Source: Rhodopseudomonas palustris (GTDB taxonomy: Bacteria; Pseudomonadota; Alphaproteobacteria; Rhizobiales; Xanthobacteraceae). From it: a stretch of 64,000 nt of DNA. The notes under the pieces are model-generated. The model ran no database searches, was not told where the DNA came from, and saw only the letters and a list, made by a program, of their open reading frames with translations. Positions 1 through 10,887 of the stretch are shown one piece after another (within the stretch, counting starts at the first letter, position 1; every line of letters starts with the position of its first letter). A program made the position numbers and the translations under genes. The DNA lies in the NCBI RefSeq assembly GCF_007005445.1, contig NZ_CP041387.1, positions 4,978,907 through 5,042,906 of the forward strand, written 5' to 3'.

Positions 1-2
1 TC

Positions 3-932
3 GGCACCGCGCTGCTCGGCCGGATCGACGCGGTCTGGCAGCTCTATGCGGTCGATGCGCTGCTGGCGGTCGGCTGGGCGGGGACCAGTCTTGGCGCGAT
101 CACCAACACGCTCGGCCTGTGGTTCGACCGGCGCCGCGGCATGGCGATCAGCCTGGCGCTGAACGGCGCCTCTTTCGGCGGCATCGTGGGCGTGCCGCTT
201 CTGGTGGCGCTGATCGGCGCGCTCGGCTTCGCCGGGGCGACCTTTGCGGCGGCAGTCGCCGCGGTGATATTGCTGATGCCGCTGGTCGCGATCGTGGTTG
301 CGCCGCCGCGGCATCCCGCCAATGCCGCTCCGGTCGCCGCCGCGCCGCGGCCGCTGTCGTCCGGCGCGATCCGCGGCAGCGCGTTGCGCGACCTCGGTTT
401 TCTGACCGCGACGATCGCGTTCTCGCTGGTGCTGTTCGCGCAAGTCGGCTTCATCGTCCACCTGATCGCCTATCTCGATCCGCTGATCGGACGGGAGCGT
501 GCCGCGCTGGCGATGTCGCTGCTGACCGCGATGGCGGTGGTCGGACGCGTGTCGCTGTCGGTGGTGATCGATCGTCTCGATCAGCGTCTGGTCTCGGCGC
601 TGTCGTTCGCCAGCCAGGCGGTGGCGCTGGGCGTGTTGATCTCCACCCGCGATGAGGCGCTGCTGCTGGCCGCTTGCGCGCTGTTCGGCTTTTCGGTCGG
701 CAATCTGATCACCTTACCGGCGCTGATCATCCAGCGCGAATTTCCTGCGTCGTCGTTCGGCGTCCTGGTCGCGCTCAACACCGCGATCAACCAGGTCGCC
801 TATGCGTTCGGCCCCGGCATCATCGGCCTGCTGCGCGACGCCTCCGGCAGTTACACGCTGCCGTTCGCCGGCTGCATCGCGCTGCAACTCGCCGCCGCAG
901 CGCTGATCATGGTGCGGCGGGGGCGACGATAG
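3..932 (+). CDS. MFS transporter, 5' end outside the window
   Basis: The frame is open from base 3 with 309 residues visible, so the true start lies before the window. It shows at least nine hydrophobic membrane segments and, at visible residues 40-48, WFDRRRGMA, the charged cytoplasmic loop signature of major facilitator transporters. The likely role is secondary transport of a small metabolite across the inner membrane; no substrate can be read from the sequence. It converges with the minus-strand gene ending at 961, with only 28 bases between them. Confidence 0.85.
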   Translation, partial: GTALLGRIDAVWQLYAVDALLAVGWAGTSLGAITNTLGLWFDRRRGMAISLALNGASFGGIVGVPLLVALIGALGFAGATFAAAVAAVILLMPLVAIVVAPPRHPANAAPVAAAPRPLSSGAIRGSALRDLGFLTATIAFSLVLFAQVGFIVHLIAYLDPLIGRERAALAMSLLTAMAVVGRVSLSVVIDRLDQRLVSALSFASQAVALGVLISTRDEALLLAACALFGFSVGNLITLPALIIQREFPASSFGVLVALNTAINQVAYAFGPGIIGLLRDASGSYTLPFAGCIALQLAAAALIMVRRGRR

Positions 933-960
933 CCTTTCGGCCGCCGCGGAAACGACTGTC

Positions 961-1506
961 TCACGCCAGCTCCGGCGTCTCGTCGTCTGGCAGCGGGAAC
1001 TGGTAGGCGTTGAGCGTCATCGACACCATAGTGTAGTAGCCGCACAATCCGATCACTTCGACCAAGCCGCGCTCGCCGAGCAGCCGCATCGCCTCGTCAT
1101 ACAGCGGCTGCGGCAGCCCCTTGGCTTCGTGCAAGGCGCGGGCGACATCGTAGATCACCTGCGCCTTCGGATCGTCGAACGATGGGGTGCGGCGGTCGCG
1201 GATCGCGTCGATGATGGCAGGGTCGAGCCCGCCGTCGAGCGCCATCTTCTTGTGCGCGTACCATTCGAACTGCGCGGTCCAATGCCGCGCGGTGACCAGG
1301 ATTGCCAGTTCCGACAGCGCCGGGGGCAGCGAGGTGTCGTAGCGCAGGAAGGCGCCGAGCCGCGTCGCGTGGCGGGCCATCTCCGGGCTCGCCAGCCACG
1401 CCATCATCGGCGGCGGCGGGCTGCCGCGCTTGCTGGCGATCGACTCGTCGTAGATGGCGCGCTGTTCGGCGCTCATTTCGCCAGGCGAAAGTAAATTCAG
1501 GCGCAT
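961..1506 (-). CDS. carboxymuconolactone decarboxylase family protein
   Basis: A 181-residue protein starting MRLNLLSPGEM. The frame is open far upstream, but that extension runs antisense to the acyl-CoA dehydrogenase gene, so the start at 1506 was chosen. The central segment LAILVTARHWTAQFEWYAHKK (the last K belongs to the next helix) fits the helical core of the CMD/AhpD-like family. No CxxC redox pair like that of AhpD is present, so a hydrolase or decarboxylase role on an aromatic-derived or lactone substrate is more likely than peroxidase reduction. It is divergent from the acyl-CoA dehydrogenase at 1672, which suggests a shared promoter region of about 165 bases. The substrate is unknown. 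Confidence 0.75.
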   Translation of the reverse strand: MRLNLLSPGEMSAEQRAIYDESIASKRGSPPPPMMAWLASPEMARHATRLGAFLRYDTSLPPALSELAILVTARHWTAQFEWYAHKKMALDGGLDPAIIDAIRDRRTPSFDDPKAQVIYDVARALHEAKGLPQPLYDEAMRLLGERGLVEVIGLCGYYTMVSMTLNAYQFPLPDDETPELA

Positions 1507-1671
1507 CCTCGGTTGTCCTCTTCGGGTATCGGGCGTTCGTTCCCTAGCACATCGCCGCAAGACCGCAGCCCGAGACGGATATTGAATTCCACCGCGTGAC
1601 GCGCCAAGGTCGCCGCCAATAAATGCATCGTCGGCGTGCAACGCGCCGGCGCAAATGTGGATGGAAACCGC

Positions 1672-2856
<1,185 letters not shown>

Positions 2857-2861
2857 TAGGC

Positions 2862-2969
2862 GTCCTCATCCTGAGGAGTGGCCGTCAGGCCGCGTCTCGA
2901 AGGATGAGGGGCCGCGGCGCTCATGGTTCGAGACGGCGCGCTGCGCGCGCCTCCTCACCATGAGGTCCT
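2862..2969. repeat. palindromic intergenic repeat, family 1
   Basis: Two imperfect inverted units sit between the acyl-CoA dehydrogenase genes. The left unit begins CCTCATCCTGAGGAG and closes with CGAAGGATGAGG; the right unit begins CATGGTTCGAGACG and closes with CCTCACCATGAGG. GC-rich palindromes of this style are frequent between genes in Rhodopseudomonas and Bradyrhizobium (from general knowledge). As transcript it would fold into two stem-loops and could attenuate or stabilise the message between the two genes. Confidence 0.7.
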
Positions 2970-3011
2970 CGTATCGTTGCAACATCATTGATCTGATCGG
3001 AAACCTCACCC

Positions 3012-4151
3012 ATGGCTCTCGTCCTCACCGAAGAACAAACCATGCTGCGCGACTCCGCGCGCGGGCTGATCGGCGACAAGGCGCCGGTCGCTCATCTGCG
3101 CAAGCTGCGCGACGAGCGTGACGCCACCGGCTTTTCCCGCGACCTCTGGAAGAGTTTTGCCGAGATGGGCCTCGCCGGCCTGCTGGTGCCGGAAGAATTC
3201 GGCGGCTCCGGGCTCGGCTGTGTCGAGGCCGGCGTGGTGATGGAGGAGATCGGCCGTAACCTGACGCCGTCGCCGTTGCTGTCGACCGCGATCCTGGCGG
3301 CTTCCGCACTCGTCCGCGGCGGCTCGGACGCGCAGAAGAAGAACTACCTGCCGAAGATTGCCGACGGCTCGCTGATCGCCGCGCTCGCAGTGGACGAAGG
3401 CGCCAAGCATCGGCCGTCGCGCATCACCCTGAGCGCGACGCGTGCGGGCAACGGTTTCAAGCTGAAAGGCGACAAGGCGCTGGTGGTCGACGGCCACGTC
3501 GCCGACCTTTTGATCGTCGCGGCGCGGAGCAGCGGCCAGCCCGGCGATGTCGACGGTCTGACGCTGTTCCTGGTCGACCCGAAGGCCAAGGGCGTTGCGA
3601 TCGAGCGTACCGTGATGGTCGACGCGCACAATGCGGCGCGGATCGGCTTCGACGACGTCGAGGTGAATGCCGATCAGGTGCTCGGCGAGGTCGATCGCGG
3701 TGGCGCGCTGCTCGAGGCGGTGCTCAACGTCGGCCGCGCTGCCGTCGCGGCCGAAATGCTCGGCGTCGCCGACGAGGCGTTTGGGCGGACGGTGAGCTAT
3801 CTCAAGGAGCGCAAGCAGTTCGGCAGGCTGATCGGCGAATTCCAGGCGCTGCAGCACCGCGCCGCACATCTCTACACCGAGATCGAGATCCTGCGCGCCG
3901 CCGTGCTCAAGGCGCTGCAGGCGGTCGATGCCGACGCGGCGCAGGCGCGCCTCGCGGTCGCGGTCGCCAAGGCCAAGGCCGGTACGGTGACCACGCTCGC
4001 AGTGCAGGAAGGTGTGCAGATGCACGGCGGCATGGGCATGACCGATCAGTTCGATATCGGCCTGTTCATGAAGCGCGGCCGCGTGCTGCAGGAGCTGTTC
4101 GGCGACAGCGCCTACCACACCGAAGCACTGGCGGAGTGGAAGAAGTATTGA
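3012..4151 (+). CDS. acyl-CoA dehydrogenase lacking the usual catalytic Glu motif
   Basis: A 379-residue acyl-CoA dehydrogenase-fold protein starting MALVLTEEQ. The N-terminal helical domain contains LLVPEEFGGSGLG, and the C-terminal helical domain contains MHGGMGMTDQFDIG, which contacts FAD and substrate in the family. The segment where most family members have a YEGT-like motif with the catalytic Glu reads VLQELFGDSAYHTEAL instead, so the classical base is not visible. Next to the first acyl-CoA dehydrogenase on the same strand, it is best read as the partner subunit of an alpha2beta2-type enzyme; an independent enzyme using another residue is the alternative. Confidence 0.85.
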   Translation: MALVLTEEQTMLRDSARGLIGDKAPVAHLRKLRDERDATGFSRDLWKSFAEMGLAGLLVPEEFGGSGLGCVEAGVVMEEIGRNLTPSPLLSTAILAASALVRGGSDAQKKNYLPKIADGSLIAALAVDEGAKHRPSRITLSATRAGNGFKLKGDKALVVDGHVADLLIVAARSSGQPGDVDGLTLFLVDPKAKGVAIERTVMVDAHNAARIGFDDVEVNADQVLGEVDRGGALLEAVLNVGRAAVAAEMLGVADEAFGRTVSYLKERKQFGRLIGEFQALQHRAAHLYTEIEILRAAVLKALQAVDADAAQARLAVAVAKAKAGTVTTLAVQEGVQMHGGMGMTDQFDIGLFMKRGRVLQELFGDSAYHTEALAEWKKY

Positions 4152-4168
4152 GGGGTTAGCATCACAAG

Positions 4169-4285
4169 CCGTCATTCCGGGGCGCGAACGGAAAGTTCGC
4201 GAACCCTGAATCCGGAGATTGTTTTCGGTGCGTGCCCTGAACCGCGAGATTCCGGGTTCGCGCTGCGCGCGCCCCGGAATGACGA
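4169..4285. repeat. palindromic intergenic repeat, family 2
   Basis: The unit opens with GTCATTCCGGGGCGCG and closes with CGCGCCCCGGAATGAC, a 16-base inverted match about 85 bases apart, with internal sub-palindromes around GTTCGCGAACC. It lies in the 340-base stretch between the second acyl-CoA dehydrogenase (+) and the amino-acid binding protein (-), which are convergent. No gene is visible in this stretch; the repeat may end transcripts from both sides. Confidence 0.75.
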
Positions 4286-4327
4286 ACGAGAGGGTGTTTG
4301 AGAGCGCAGGCGCACCAACACTCTAAA

Positions 4328-4452
4328 CTGTCATTCCCGCCCATTGCCGTCATCCCCGCGTAGGCGGGGATCCAGTATCCCAGGGCGCTCTCGTGCCGAT
4401 CGCCGTCGCTATGCAATCCTGGTTCGCCCGCCTGCGCGGGCGATGACGGTGG
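4328..4452. repeat. palindromic intergenic repeat, family 3
   Basis: Two hairpin-forming arms, CCCCGCGTAGGCGGGG near 4354 and CGCCCGCCTGCGCGGGCG near 4428, are each bordered by GTCATC or its complement. The same family appears inverted at 38,479-38,597 and as a single arm at 29,517-29,547. It completes the convergent intergenic region with the family 2 element. Confidence 0.75.
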
Positions 4453-4491
4453 AGGGTGTCGAAGCGCCGACGAGACGAGCCGACGCCGTCC

Positions 4492-5526
4492 TTACCGGAT
4501 CGGCGGGGCGTATTGGATGCCGCCGTTGCTCCAGAGCTGGTTGAGGCCGCGCGGGATGCCGAGCTTGCCGACGTTGCGGTCGTAGACTTCGCCGTAATTG
4601 CCGACATGGCGGACGATGCGGGCGGCCCAGTCCTTCGACAGGCCGAGATCCTCGCCGAATGCGCCCTCGGTGCCGACCAGGCGCATCACGTCCGGCTTCT
4701 TCGACTTGAGGGCTTCGTCGATGTTCTGCGAGGTGATGCCGAGCTCTTCGGCGTTGATCATCGCGTACAGCGTCCACTTCACGATCATCATCCAATCGTC
4801 GTCGCGCTGCCGCACCACGGGTGCGAGCGGCTCCTTGGAGATGACGTCGGGCAGGATGACGTGGTCGCCGGCGTTGGCGAAGGTCTTGCGCAGCGCGTAG
4901 AGCTGCGACACGTCGGCCGTGAAGGTGTCGCACTGGCCGTCCTTGTAGGCCTTCACCACGTCGTCGAACTTCTCGGATTTGACCTCCTGATAGGTCATGT
5001 TGTTGGTGCGGAAGTAATCGGCGAGGTTGAGCTGGGTGGTGGTGCCGTTCTGGACGCAGACCTTGCTGCCGTCGAGTTCGACCGCGCTGTCGATCTTGCG
5101 CGAGGCCGGCACCATGAAGCCCTGGCCGTCGTAATAGGCGACCGCCGGGAAATACAGCTCGTAGTTCGTCTCGCGCGACATGCTCCAGGTCGAGTTGCGC
5201 GACAGGATGTCGACCTTGCGGCTCTGCAATTCCTTGAACCGTTCGTTGGCGTCGAGCGGCAGGAATTTGACCTTGGTCGGATCGTCGAAGATCGCCGCCG
5301 CCACCGCGCGGCAGAAGTCGACGTCGAAGCCGGTCCAGTTGCCCTTGTCGTCCGGGGTCGCGAAACCGGGCAGACCCTTGTTGACGCCGCACAGCACCGC
5401 GTCGCGGCGGATGGTGCGCTTCAGCGTCTTGGTGTCGTAGCGCTCATAGGTGACCGCGGCAGCCGCGATTCCCGCCGCGACCACGAGCCCGAGGGCGAGC
5501 CCGGTCTGAAACGTCCGTTTGAACAT
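4492..5526 (-). CDS. aapJ: general L-amino-acid ABC transporter, periplasmic binding protein (AapJ-like)
   Basis: A 344-residue solute-binding protein. Residues 1-24 form a signal peptide (MFKRTFQTG followed by a hydrophobic Ala/Gly/Val core). The mature part shows the polar amino-acid binding fold: GFATPDDKGNWTGFDVDFCRA binds the amino-acid backbone in this family, and the WSMSRETNYELYFPAVAYYDG region is typical of AapJ/BztA rather than of single-substrate proteins. Permease and ATPase genes (aapQMP) are not adjacent; the next gene downstream in reading direction is across the repeat region. Start at 5526 keeps the complete signal peptide. Confidence 0.85.
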   Translation of the reverse strand: MFKRTFQTGLALGLVVAAGIAAAAVTYERYDTKTLKRTIRRDAVLCGVNKGLPGFATPDDKGNWTGFDVDFCRAVAAAIFDDPTKVKFLPLDANERFKELQSRKVDILSRNSTWSMSRETNYELYFPAVAYYDGQGFMVPASRKIDSAVELDGSKVCVQNGTTTQLNLADYFRTNNMTYQEVKSEKFDDVVKAYKDGQCDTFTADVSQLYALRKTFANAGDHVILPDVISKEPLAPVVRQRDDDWMMIVKWTLYAMINAEELGITSQNIDEALKSKKPDVMRLVGTEGAFGEDLGLSKDWAARIVRHVGNYGEVYDRNVGKLGIPRGLNQLWSNGGIQYAPPIR

Positions 5527-5568
5527 GCTGAGTCTTTCGCAATGAGAACAGTAGGCAGGCGGGGTGCG

Positions 5569-6162
5569 TTACAGCTCGGGCTTCTGCCGGACCACCACCT
5601 TGGTGCCGACCGGGACGCGGTCGTACAGGTCCATCACGTCGGCGTTGACCAGCCGGAAGCAGCCGGACGAGATCGCGGTGCCGATGGTGTCGGGGCGGTT
5701 GGTGCCGTGGATGCGATACACCGTCGAGCCGAGATACATCGCGCGAGCGCCCATCGGGTTGCCCGGGCCGCCGGCCATGAAGCGCGGCAGATAGGGCTGA
5801 CGCTGGATCATCTCCGGCGGCGGGGTCCAGTCCGGCCATTCGGCTTTCCGCGAAATCTTCAGCAGCCCCTGCCACTGGAAGCCTTCGCGGCCGACCCCGA
5901 TGCCGTAGCGCAGCGCGCGGTTGTTGCCCTGAACCAGATACAGGTAACGTTCCGAGGTCTGCACGATGATGGTGCCGGGCGCCTCCGTGCTGCGGTAATA
6001 CACCATCTGCTTGCGCCATTCCGGCGGCAGCACGTAGCCGTCGTCTGCGATCAGCCCGGGCTCGTCGCCGACGTCGGGCTGTTGCGCGTAGCTCGGTACC
6101 GAGACGAACGTGATCAGGGCCGCCGCCGTGGCGAGCCGGCCGATCCAACGCGGCATTCTCAT
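5569..6162 (-). CDS. L,D-transpeptidase (YkuD family)
   Basis: A 197-residue periplasmic enzyme that cross-links peptidoglycan or attaches proteins to it. The start MRMPRWIGR at 6162 was chosen over an ATG 21 bases upstream because a GGGGG ribosome binding site lies just before it; residues 1-26 are a signal peptide ending SYA-Q. The YkuD catalytic segment reads HGTNRPDTIGTAISSGCFRL (residues about 151-170), with the conserved His, the GCFR catalytic Cys and Arg. It lies 40 bases downstream of the start region of the preceding binding-protein gene on the same strand and may share its message. Confidence 0.9.
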   Translation of the reverse strand: MRMPRWIGRLATAAALITFVSVPSYAQQPDVGDEPGLIADDGYVLPPEWRKQMVYYRSTEAPGTIIVQTSERYLYLVQGNNRALRYGIGVGREGFQWQGLLKISRKAEWPDWTPPPEMIQRQPYLPRFMAGGPGNPMGARAMYLGSTVYRIHGTNRPDTIGTAISSGCFRLVNADVMDLYDRVPVGTKVVVRQKPEL

Positions 6163-6201
6163 GAGACCCCCATCGCGAAACACCGCAGGCTGTGTACCAC
6201 G

Positions 6202-6333
6202 TCAGCCCGGCGCGATCCACAACCGCAGCAGCAGCGAGACCAGCGTCACGGTGCCGACGCCGGCCAGCCACAGCGCCACGAACCACAGCAGTCGTCGCGA
6301 CACCGGGCGTCGAGGTTCAATGGGGCCGGTCAA
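6202..6333 (-). CDS. DUF2474 small membrane subunit of the cio oxidase
   Basis: A 43-residue protein beginning at a TTG codon that overlaps the cioB stop (ATTGACC, four-base overlap style). It has a positively charged N-terminus (EPRRPVSRRL) followed by one membrane helix (WFVALWLAGVGTVTLVSLLL). Tiny single-helix proteins of this kind, named DUF2474, sit directly after cydB/cioB in many proteobacteria and are thought to be accessory subunits, comparable in place and size to CydX. The assignment rests on size, topology and position. Confidence 0.72.
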   Translation of the reverse strand: MTGPIEPRRPVSRRLLWFVALWLAGVGTVTLVSLLLRLWIAPG

Positions 6334-7340
6334 TGATAGCCGCTCTCCGGATCGACCTTGCCGCGAAACACCCAATAGGCCCACGCGGTGTAGGCGAGAA
6401 TGATCGGCACCAGGATGGCGACGCCGACCAGCATGAAGATCTGGCTGTTCTCCGGCGCCGCGGCCTGCCAGATGGTGATGCTGCGCGGTACCACATACGG
6501 CCACAGGCTGATCCCGAGGCCCGCATAGGACAGTGCGAACAGGCACAGCGTCAGCAGGAACGGCTGGTAGTCGCGGCGCTGCGCCAGCGCCCGCAACAGC
6601 AGCGCGGTGACGATGGCGACAGCGAGCGGCACCTGCGCGGTGGCGAGCACGTTCGGCCAGGCGAACCAGCGCTCCGAGTAATCATAGCTGAGGAACGGCG
6701 TCGCGGCGCTGACGGCGATGATCGCGACGATCATGGCGGCCAGCAGCCAGCGGCTCAGCCGGTAGGCGGTCTCGCGCAGATCGCCGGTGGTCTTCATCAC
6801 CAGCCAGGTGGCGCCGAGCATCGCGTAGCCGATCACCAGCGCGACGCCGGTGAGCAGGCTGAACGGCGTCAGCCAGTCCCACCACCCGCCCGCATAGGCG
6901 CGGCCTTCGACCGCGACGCCTTGCAGCAGCGCGCCGAGCGCGATTCCCTGTGCCAGCGTGGCGATCAGCGAGCCCAGGAAGAACGCCAGATCCCAGCGGT
7001 TGCGTTCGCGCTGGGTCCGCCAGCGGAATTCGAACGCCACGCCGCGGAACACCAGGCCGAGCAGCATCGCGATGATCGGCGTGTACAGCGCCGGCATCAG
7101 CACCGCATAGGCCAGCGGAAACGCCGCGAACAGTCCGCCGCCGCCGAGCACCAGCCAGGTTTCGTTGCCGTCCCACACCGGGGCGACGCTGTTCATCACC
7201 ACGTCGCGGTCGCGCTTGGTGCGAAACAGCGGAAACAGGATGCCGAGGCCGAGATCGAACCCGTCCATCACCACATAGACGAACACCGCAAAGGCGATGA
7301 TGAAAGCCCAGATCGTCGCGACGTCGTAAGCCATGGTCAC
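6330..7340 (-). CDS. cioB: cyanide-insensitive/bd-type quinol oxidase subunit II
   Basis: A 336-residue integral membrane protein with about eight helices. The N-terminal VVMDGFDLGLGILFP and VAPVWDGNETWLV segments are hallmarks of CydB/CioB. Together with subunit I it forms a terminal oxidase that takes electrons from quinol and reduces oxygen without proton pumping. It follows cioA by 16 bases and overlaps the DUF2474 frame at its 3' end, so the three genes form one operon read cioA-cioB-DUF2474. Start at 7340 (MTMAYD); the Met at codon 3 is an equal alternative. Confidence 0.92.
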   Translation of the reverse strand: MTMAYDVATIWAFIIAFAVFVYVVMDGFDLGLGILFPLFRTKRDRDVVMNSVAPVWDGNETWLVLGGGGLFAAFPLAYAVLMPALYTPIIAMLLGLVFRGVAFEFRWRTQRERNRWDLAFFLGSLIATLAQGIALGALLQGVAVEGRAYAGGWWDWLTPFSLLTGVALVIGYAMLGATWLVMKTTGDLRETAYRLSRWLLAAMIVAIIAVSAATPFLSYDYSERWFAWPNVLATAQVPLAVAIVTALLLRALAQRRDYQPFLLTLCLFALSYAGLGISLWPYVVPRSITIWQAAAPENSQIFMLVGVAILVPIILAYTAWAYWVFRGKVDPESGYH

Positions 7341-7356
7341 AACCGAATCCTGCTGC

Positions 7357-8763
<1,407 letters not shown>

Positions 8764-9302
8764 TCCACCGACCCGCAGAAGTGACGGAAAAATGATGCCT
8801 GCAGCATCGCATGGAACTGTATCGCCGCAGTGCAACGATGCCTAGACAGCGGCGGTTAACAATTCCGCGACGGTGCAGCTCAATTGATCGTCGATCGATT
8901 TGTTCCTACGCGGTCGCTGCCGCAGCGCTGCGTCAACGCAACGCACCGCGGATGTGGCGTATCCGGATCGGGGCACAGCGAAAACCCGGACGAGGGGGCA
9001 TCTCGTCCGGGTCCCTTGGAGGCCTGCGATTGGGGGGTCGAAGGCTTTTGGAATTTCGCAGTCGTGCGATGCTCGATCCGGTGACCGCCACATCGACGAG
9101 GATCAGTCTAACAACTCGATCTTTCCGTTCGATGTCGTCGATCGTTTCAATTGTTCCGTTCGCCGGCTCGTGACGTCGCTGTGATGAGTATAGTGATCAA
9201 CACATCGTGGCACGAGGGCGGCGAATCAGAACCGCTCCAAATTGTTCGTCTGCGACCAAGCGGCGCGGGGACATCGCGGGACGCCGGGCGGATGGCGCAG
9301 CA
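8764..9302. other. 539-base intergenic region upstream of cioA
   Basis: No convincing gene is visible on either strand. It must hold the cioA promoter at its left end (minus strand). The one clear structure is the hairpin at 8981-9012 described separately. A TTGAT at 8884-8888 is not followed by the second FNR half site. Confidence 0.6.
8981..9012 (-). terminator. rho-independent terminator, minus strand
   Basis: A perfect 11-base-pair stem, ACCCGGACGAG (8984-8994) with CTCGTCCGGGT (9002-9012), encloses a seven-base loop. Read on the minus strand it is followed by TTTT, as in an intrinsic terminator. The nearest minus-strand gene upstream is the ECF sigma factor ending at 9303, about 290 bases away, so it either closes a long 3' untranslated region or ends a small RNA between 9300 and 8980. 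Confidence 0.7.
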
Positions 9303-9914
9303 TCAGGCCGCGAGGCTTTCGACGCCGTGCCGCTTGAGCAGTTCGGCGAGCTGCTTGCGGGCATAGAACATCCTGGTCTTCACGGTGCTCTGCGGGATGC
9401 CGACGATTCGGCCGACCTCTTCGACCGACTTCTCATGATAGTAGACCAGATTGATGATCTCGCGATGCGCCGGTGACAGCTTGGCGATGCAGGCACGCAG
9501 GATGTCGCCGGTGCGGCTGCGGTCGAGCGCGGTCTCCGGCGAGTCCGAGCCGTCGGCGATTTCCAGCACGTCGTCCTGGTCGATGTCTTCGTGCTGGCGC
9601 TGACGAAGCGCGGTCAGCGCCTTGAAGCGGGCGATCGACAGCAGCCAAGTCGACACCTGGGCGCGGCCTTCGAACTGCCGGGCGGTCCGCCAGACGTCGA
9701 GAAACACCTGGCTGACCAGATCCTCGGCGGTGGCGGCATCGCGCACCATCCGCAGGATGAAACGATACACCCGCACATTGTGTCGGGCGTACAGAGTGTG
9801 CATCGCAGTCCGGTCACCGCCCGCAATGCTGGCGAGCAGCATTTCATCGCTCGTGGCTCTGGCGGCGAGGATGCCCAGGCGGCCGGCGTCGTTGAGCGCA
9901 ATGACGTTCTGCAT
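9303..9914 (-). CDS. ECF-type RNA polymerase sigma factor
   Basis: A 203-residue sigma-70 family protein. Region 2 (about residues 34-100) contains VRVYRFILRMVRDAATAEDL and VFLDVWRTARQFEG; region 4 (about 140-192) contains LSPAHREIINLVYYHEKSVEEVGRI and the helix-turn-helix PQSTVKTRMFYARKQL. It directs RNA polymerase to a small regulon. No anti-sigma gene adjoins it; the next gene upstream on the same strand is the OmpR-type regulator 232 bases away. How its activity is controlled cannot be seen here. Confidence 0.9.
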   Translation of the reverse strand: MQNVIALNDAGRLGILAARATSDEMLLASIAGGDRTAMHTLYARHNVRVYRFILRMVRDAATAEDLVSQVFLDVWRTARQFEGRAQVSTWLLSIARFKALTALRQRQHEDIDQDDVLEIADGSDSPETALDRSRTGDILRACIAKLSPAHREIINLVYYHEKSVEEVGRIVGIPQSTVKTRMFYARKQLAELLKRHGVESLAA

Positions 9915-10146
9915 GACGAGCTCCCTTATGCCGCGCTCCCCCGCGGCGTGTTGGGAGAACTACTAGCCAGCTACCGTTTCAGGAGGTCTGCGCCGGTGCC
10001 CAAAATGGTTTCGTGCCATGCTGAAAATGTTTCGTGGCCGGGCCGGCGACGAAACAATCGGTCGGAACGACAGGGGAGGCGTTACCGCAGCCGTGCCGCG
10101 GGGCGACGAGCAGCCTCAGGCCCGCGCGGGGGGCGGGCGAGGACGA

Positions 10147-10887
10147 TCAGGCCCGCTCGGAGGCGGGCGAGAACAAATAGCCGCCGCCGCGGATGGTGCG
10201 GATGACCGCCGGTTTGGTCGGGTCGGGCTCGATCTTGCGCCGGATCCGCATGATCCGCAGATCGACCGCGCGGTCGAACGCCTCGGCATCGCGGGCATTC
10301 GCCAGCTCCAGCAGGCGCTCGCGCGACAGCACCCGTTTCGGATTGGCGGCGAACACTTTGAGCAGCCCGAATTCCGACGCCGTCAGCGGATGCTCGTTGC
10401 CATCGTCGTCGCGCAGCGCCTGCGCCTCGAGATCAAGCCATTTGGTGCCGAACCGGACGAGCTGGGTGGTGTCCGGTTTGGGCGCGCTCGCCGGTTCTGC
10501 GGCGGCCGGCTTGGGCGGCGCCGCGCGGCGCAGCACCGAGCGGATGCGGGCCATCAATTCGCGCAGCTCGCACGGCTTGGCGACGTAGTCGTCGGCGCCG
10601 AGCTCGAGACCGACGACGCGGTCGATCGGACTGGCCGTGGCGGTCAGCATGATCACCGGCACGTTGGACTTGGCCTTGAGGTCGCGGATGATCGACAGAC
10701 CGTCCTCCTCCGGCATGTTGAGGTCGAGCACCACCAGGTCCGGCAGCTTGACGGCGATCTCGGCGCGCAGGCTCCTGCCGCCGTCGCACAGCGTCACGGC
10801 GAAGCCGTGCATCTTCAGATAGTCGCCGACCATTTCGCGGGCTGGAGCTTCGTCGTCGACGACGATGATGTGCGGATTCTGGCTCAT
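10147..10887 (-). CDS. OmpR-family response regulator
   Basis: A 246-residue DNA-binding response regulator. The receiver domain (residues 5-120) has the acidic pair Asp11-Asp12, phospho-acceptor Asp55 in VVLDLNMPEEDG, and the conserved Lys in YVAKP. A Pro/Ala-rich linker (about 125-145) leads to a winged-helix domain (about 147-240) with the PLTASEFGLL motif and the RTIRGGGYLF wing. The start MSQNPHII at 10887 overlaps the stop of the upstream hybrid kinase by four bases (ATGA), so translation is coupled. It is the probable output of the phosphorelay encoded by the next two genes. Confidence 0.92.
   Translation of the reverse strand: MSQNPHIIVVDDEAPAREMVGDYLKMHGFAVTLCDGGRSLRAEIAVKLPDLVVLDLNMPEEDGLSIIRDLKAKSNVPVIMLTATASPIDRVVGLELGADDYVAKPCELRELMARIRSVLRRAAPPKPAAAEPASAPKPDTTQLVRFGTKWLDLEAQALRDDDGNEHPLTASEFGLLKVFAANPKRVLSRERLLELANARDAEAFDRAVDLRIMRIRRKIEPDPTKPAVIRTIRGGGYLFSPASERA

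Noticed and set aside
3012..4151. The acyl-CoA dehydrogenase pair as pimeloyl-CoA dehydrogenase pimC-pimD
   Set aside because: The N-terminal sequence of the first protein does not resemble PimC as I know it, and the other pim genes are not nearby.
4456..6336. A 626-codon open frame opposite the AapJ-like and L,D-transpeptidase genes
   Set aside because: Spans two genes and the gap between them without motifs, a usual artefact at this GC content.
8884..8898. Possible FNR/FixK site upstream of cioA (TTGATCGTCGATCGA)
   Set aside because: The second half site should read ATCAA; GATCG does not fit.
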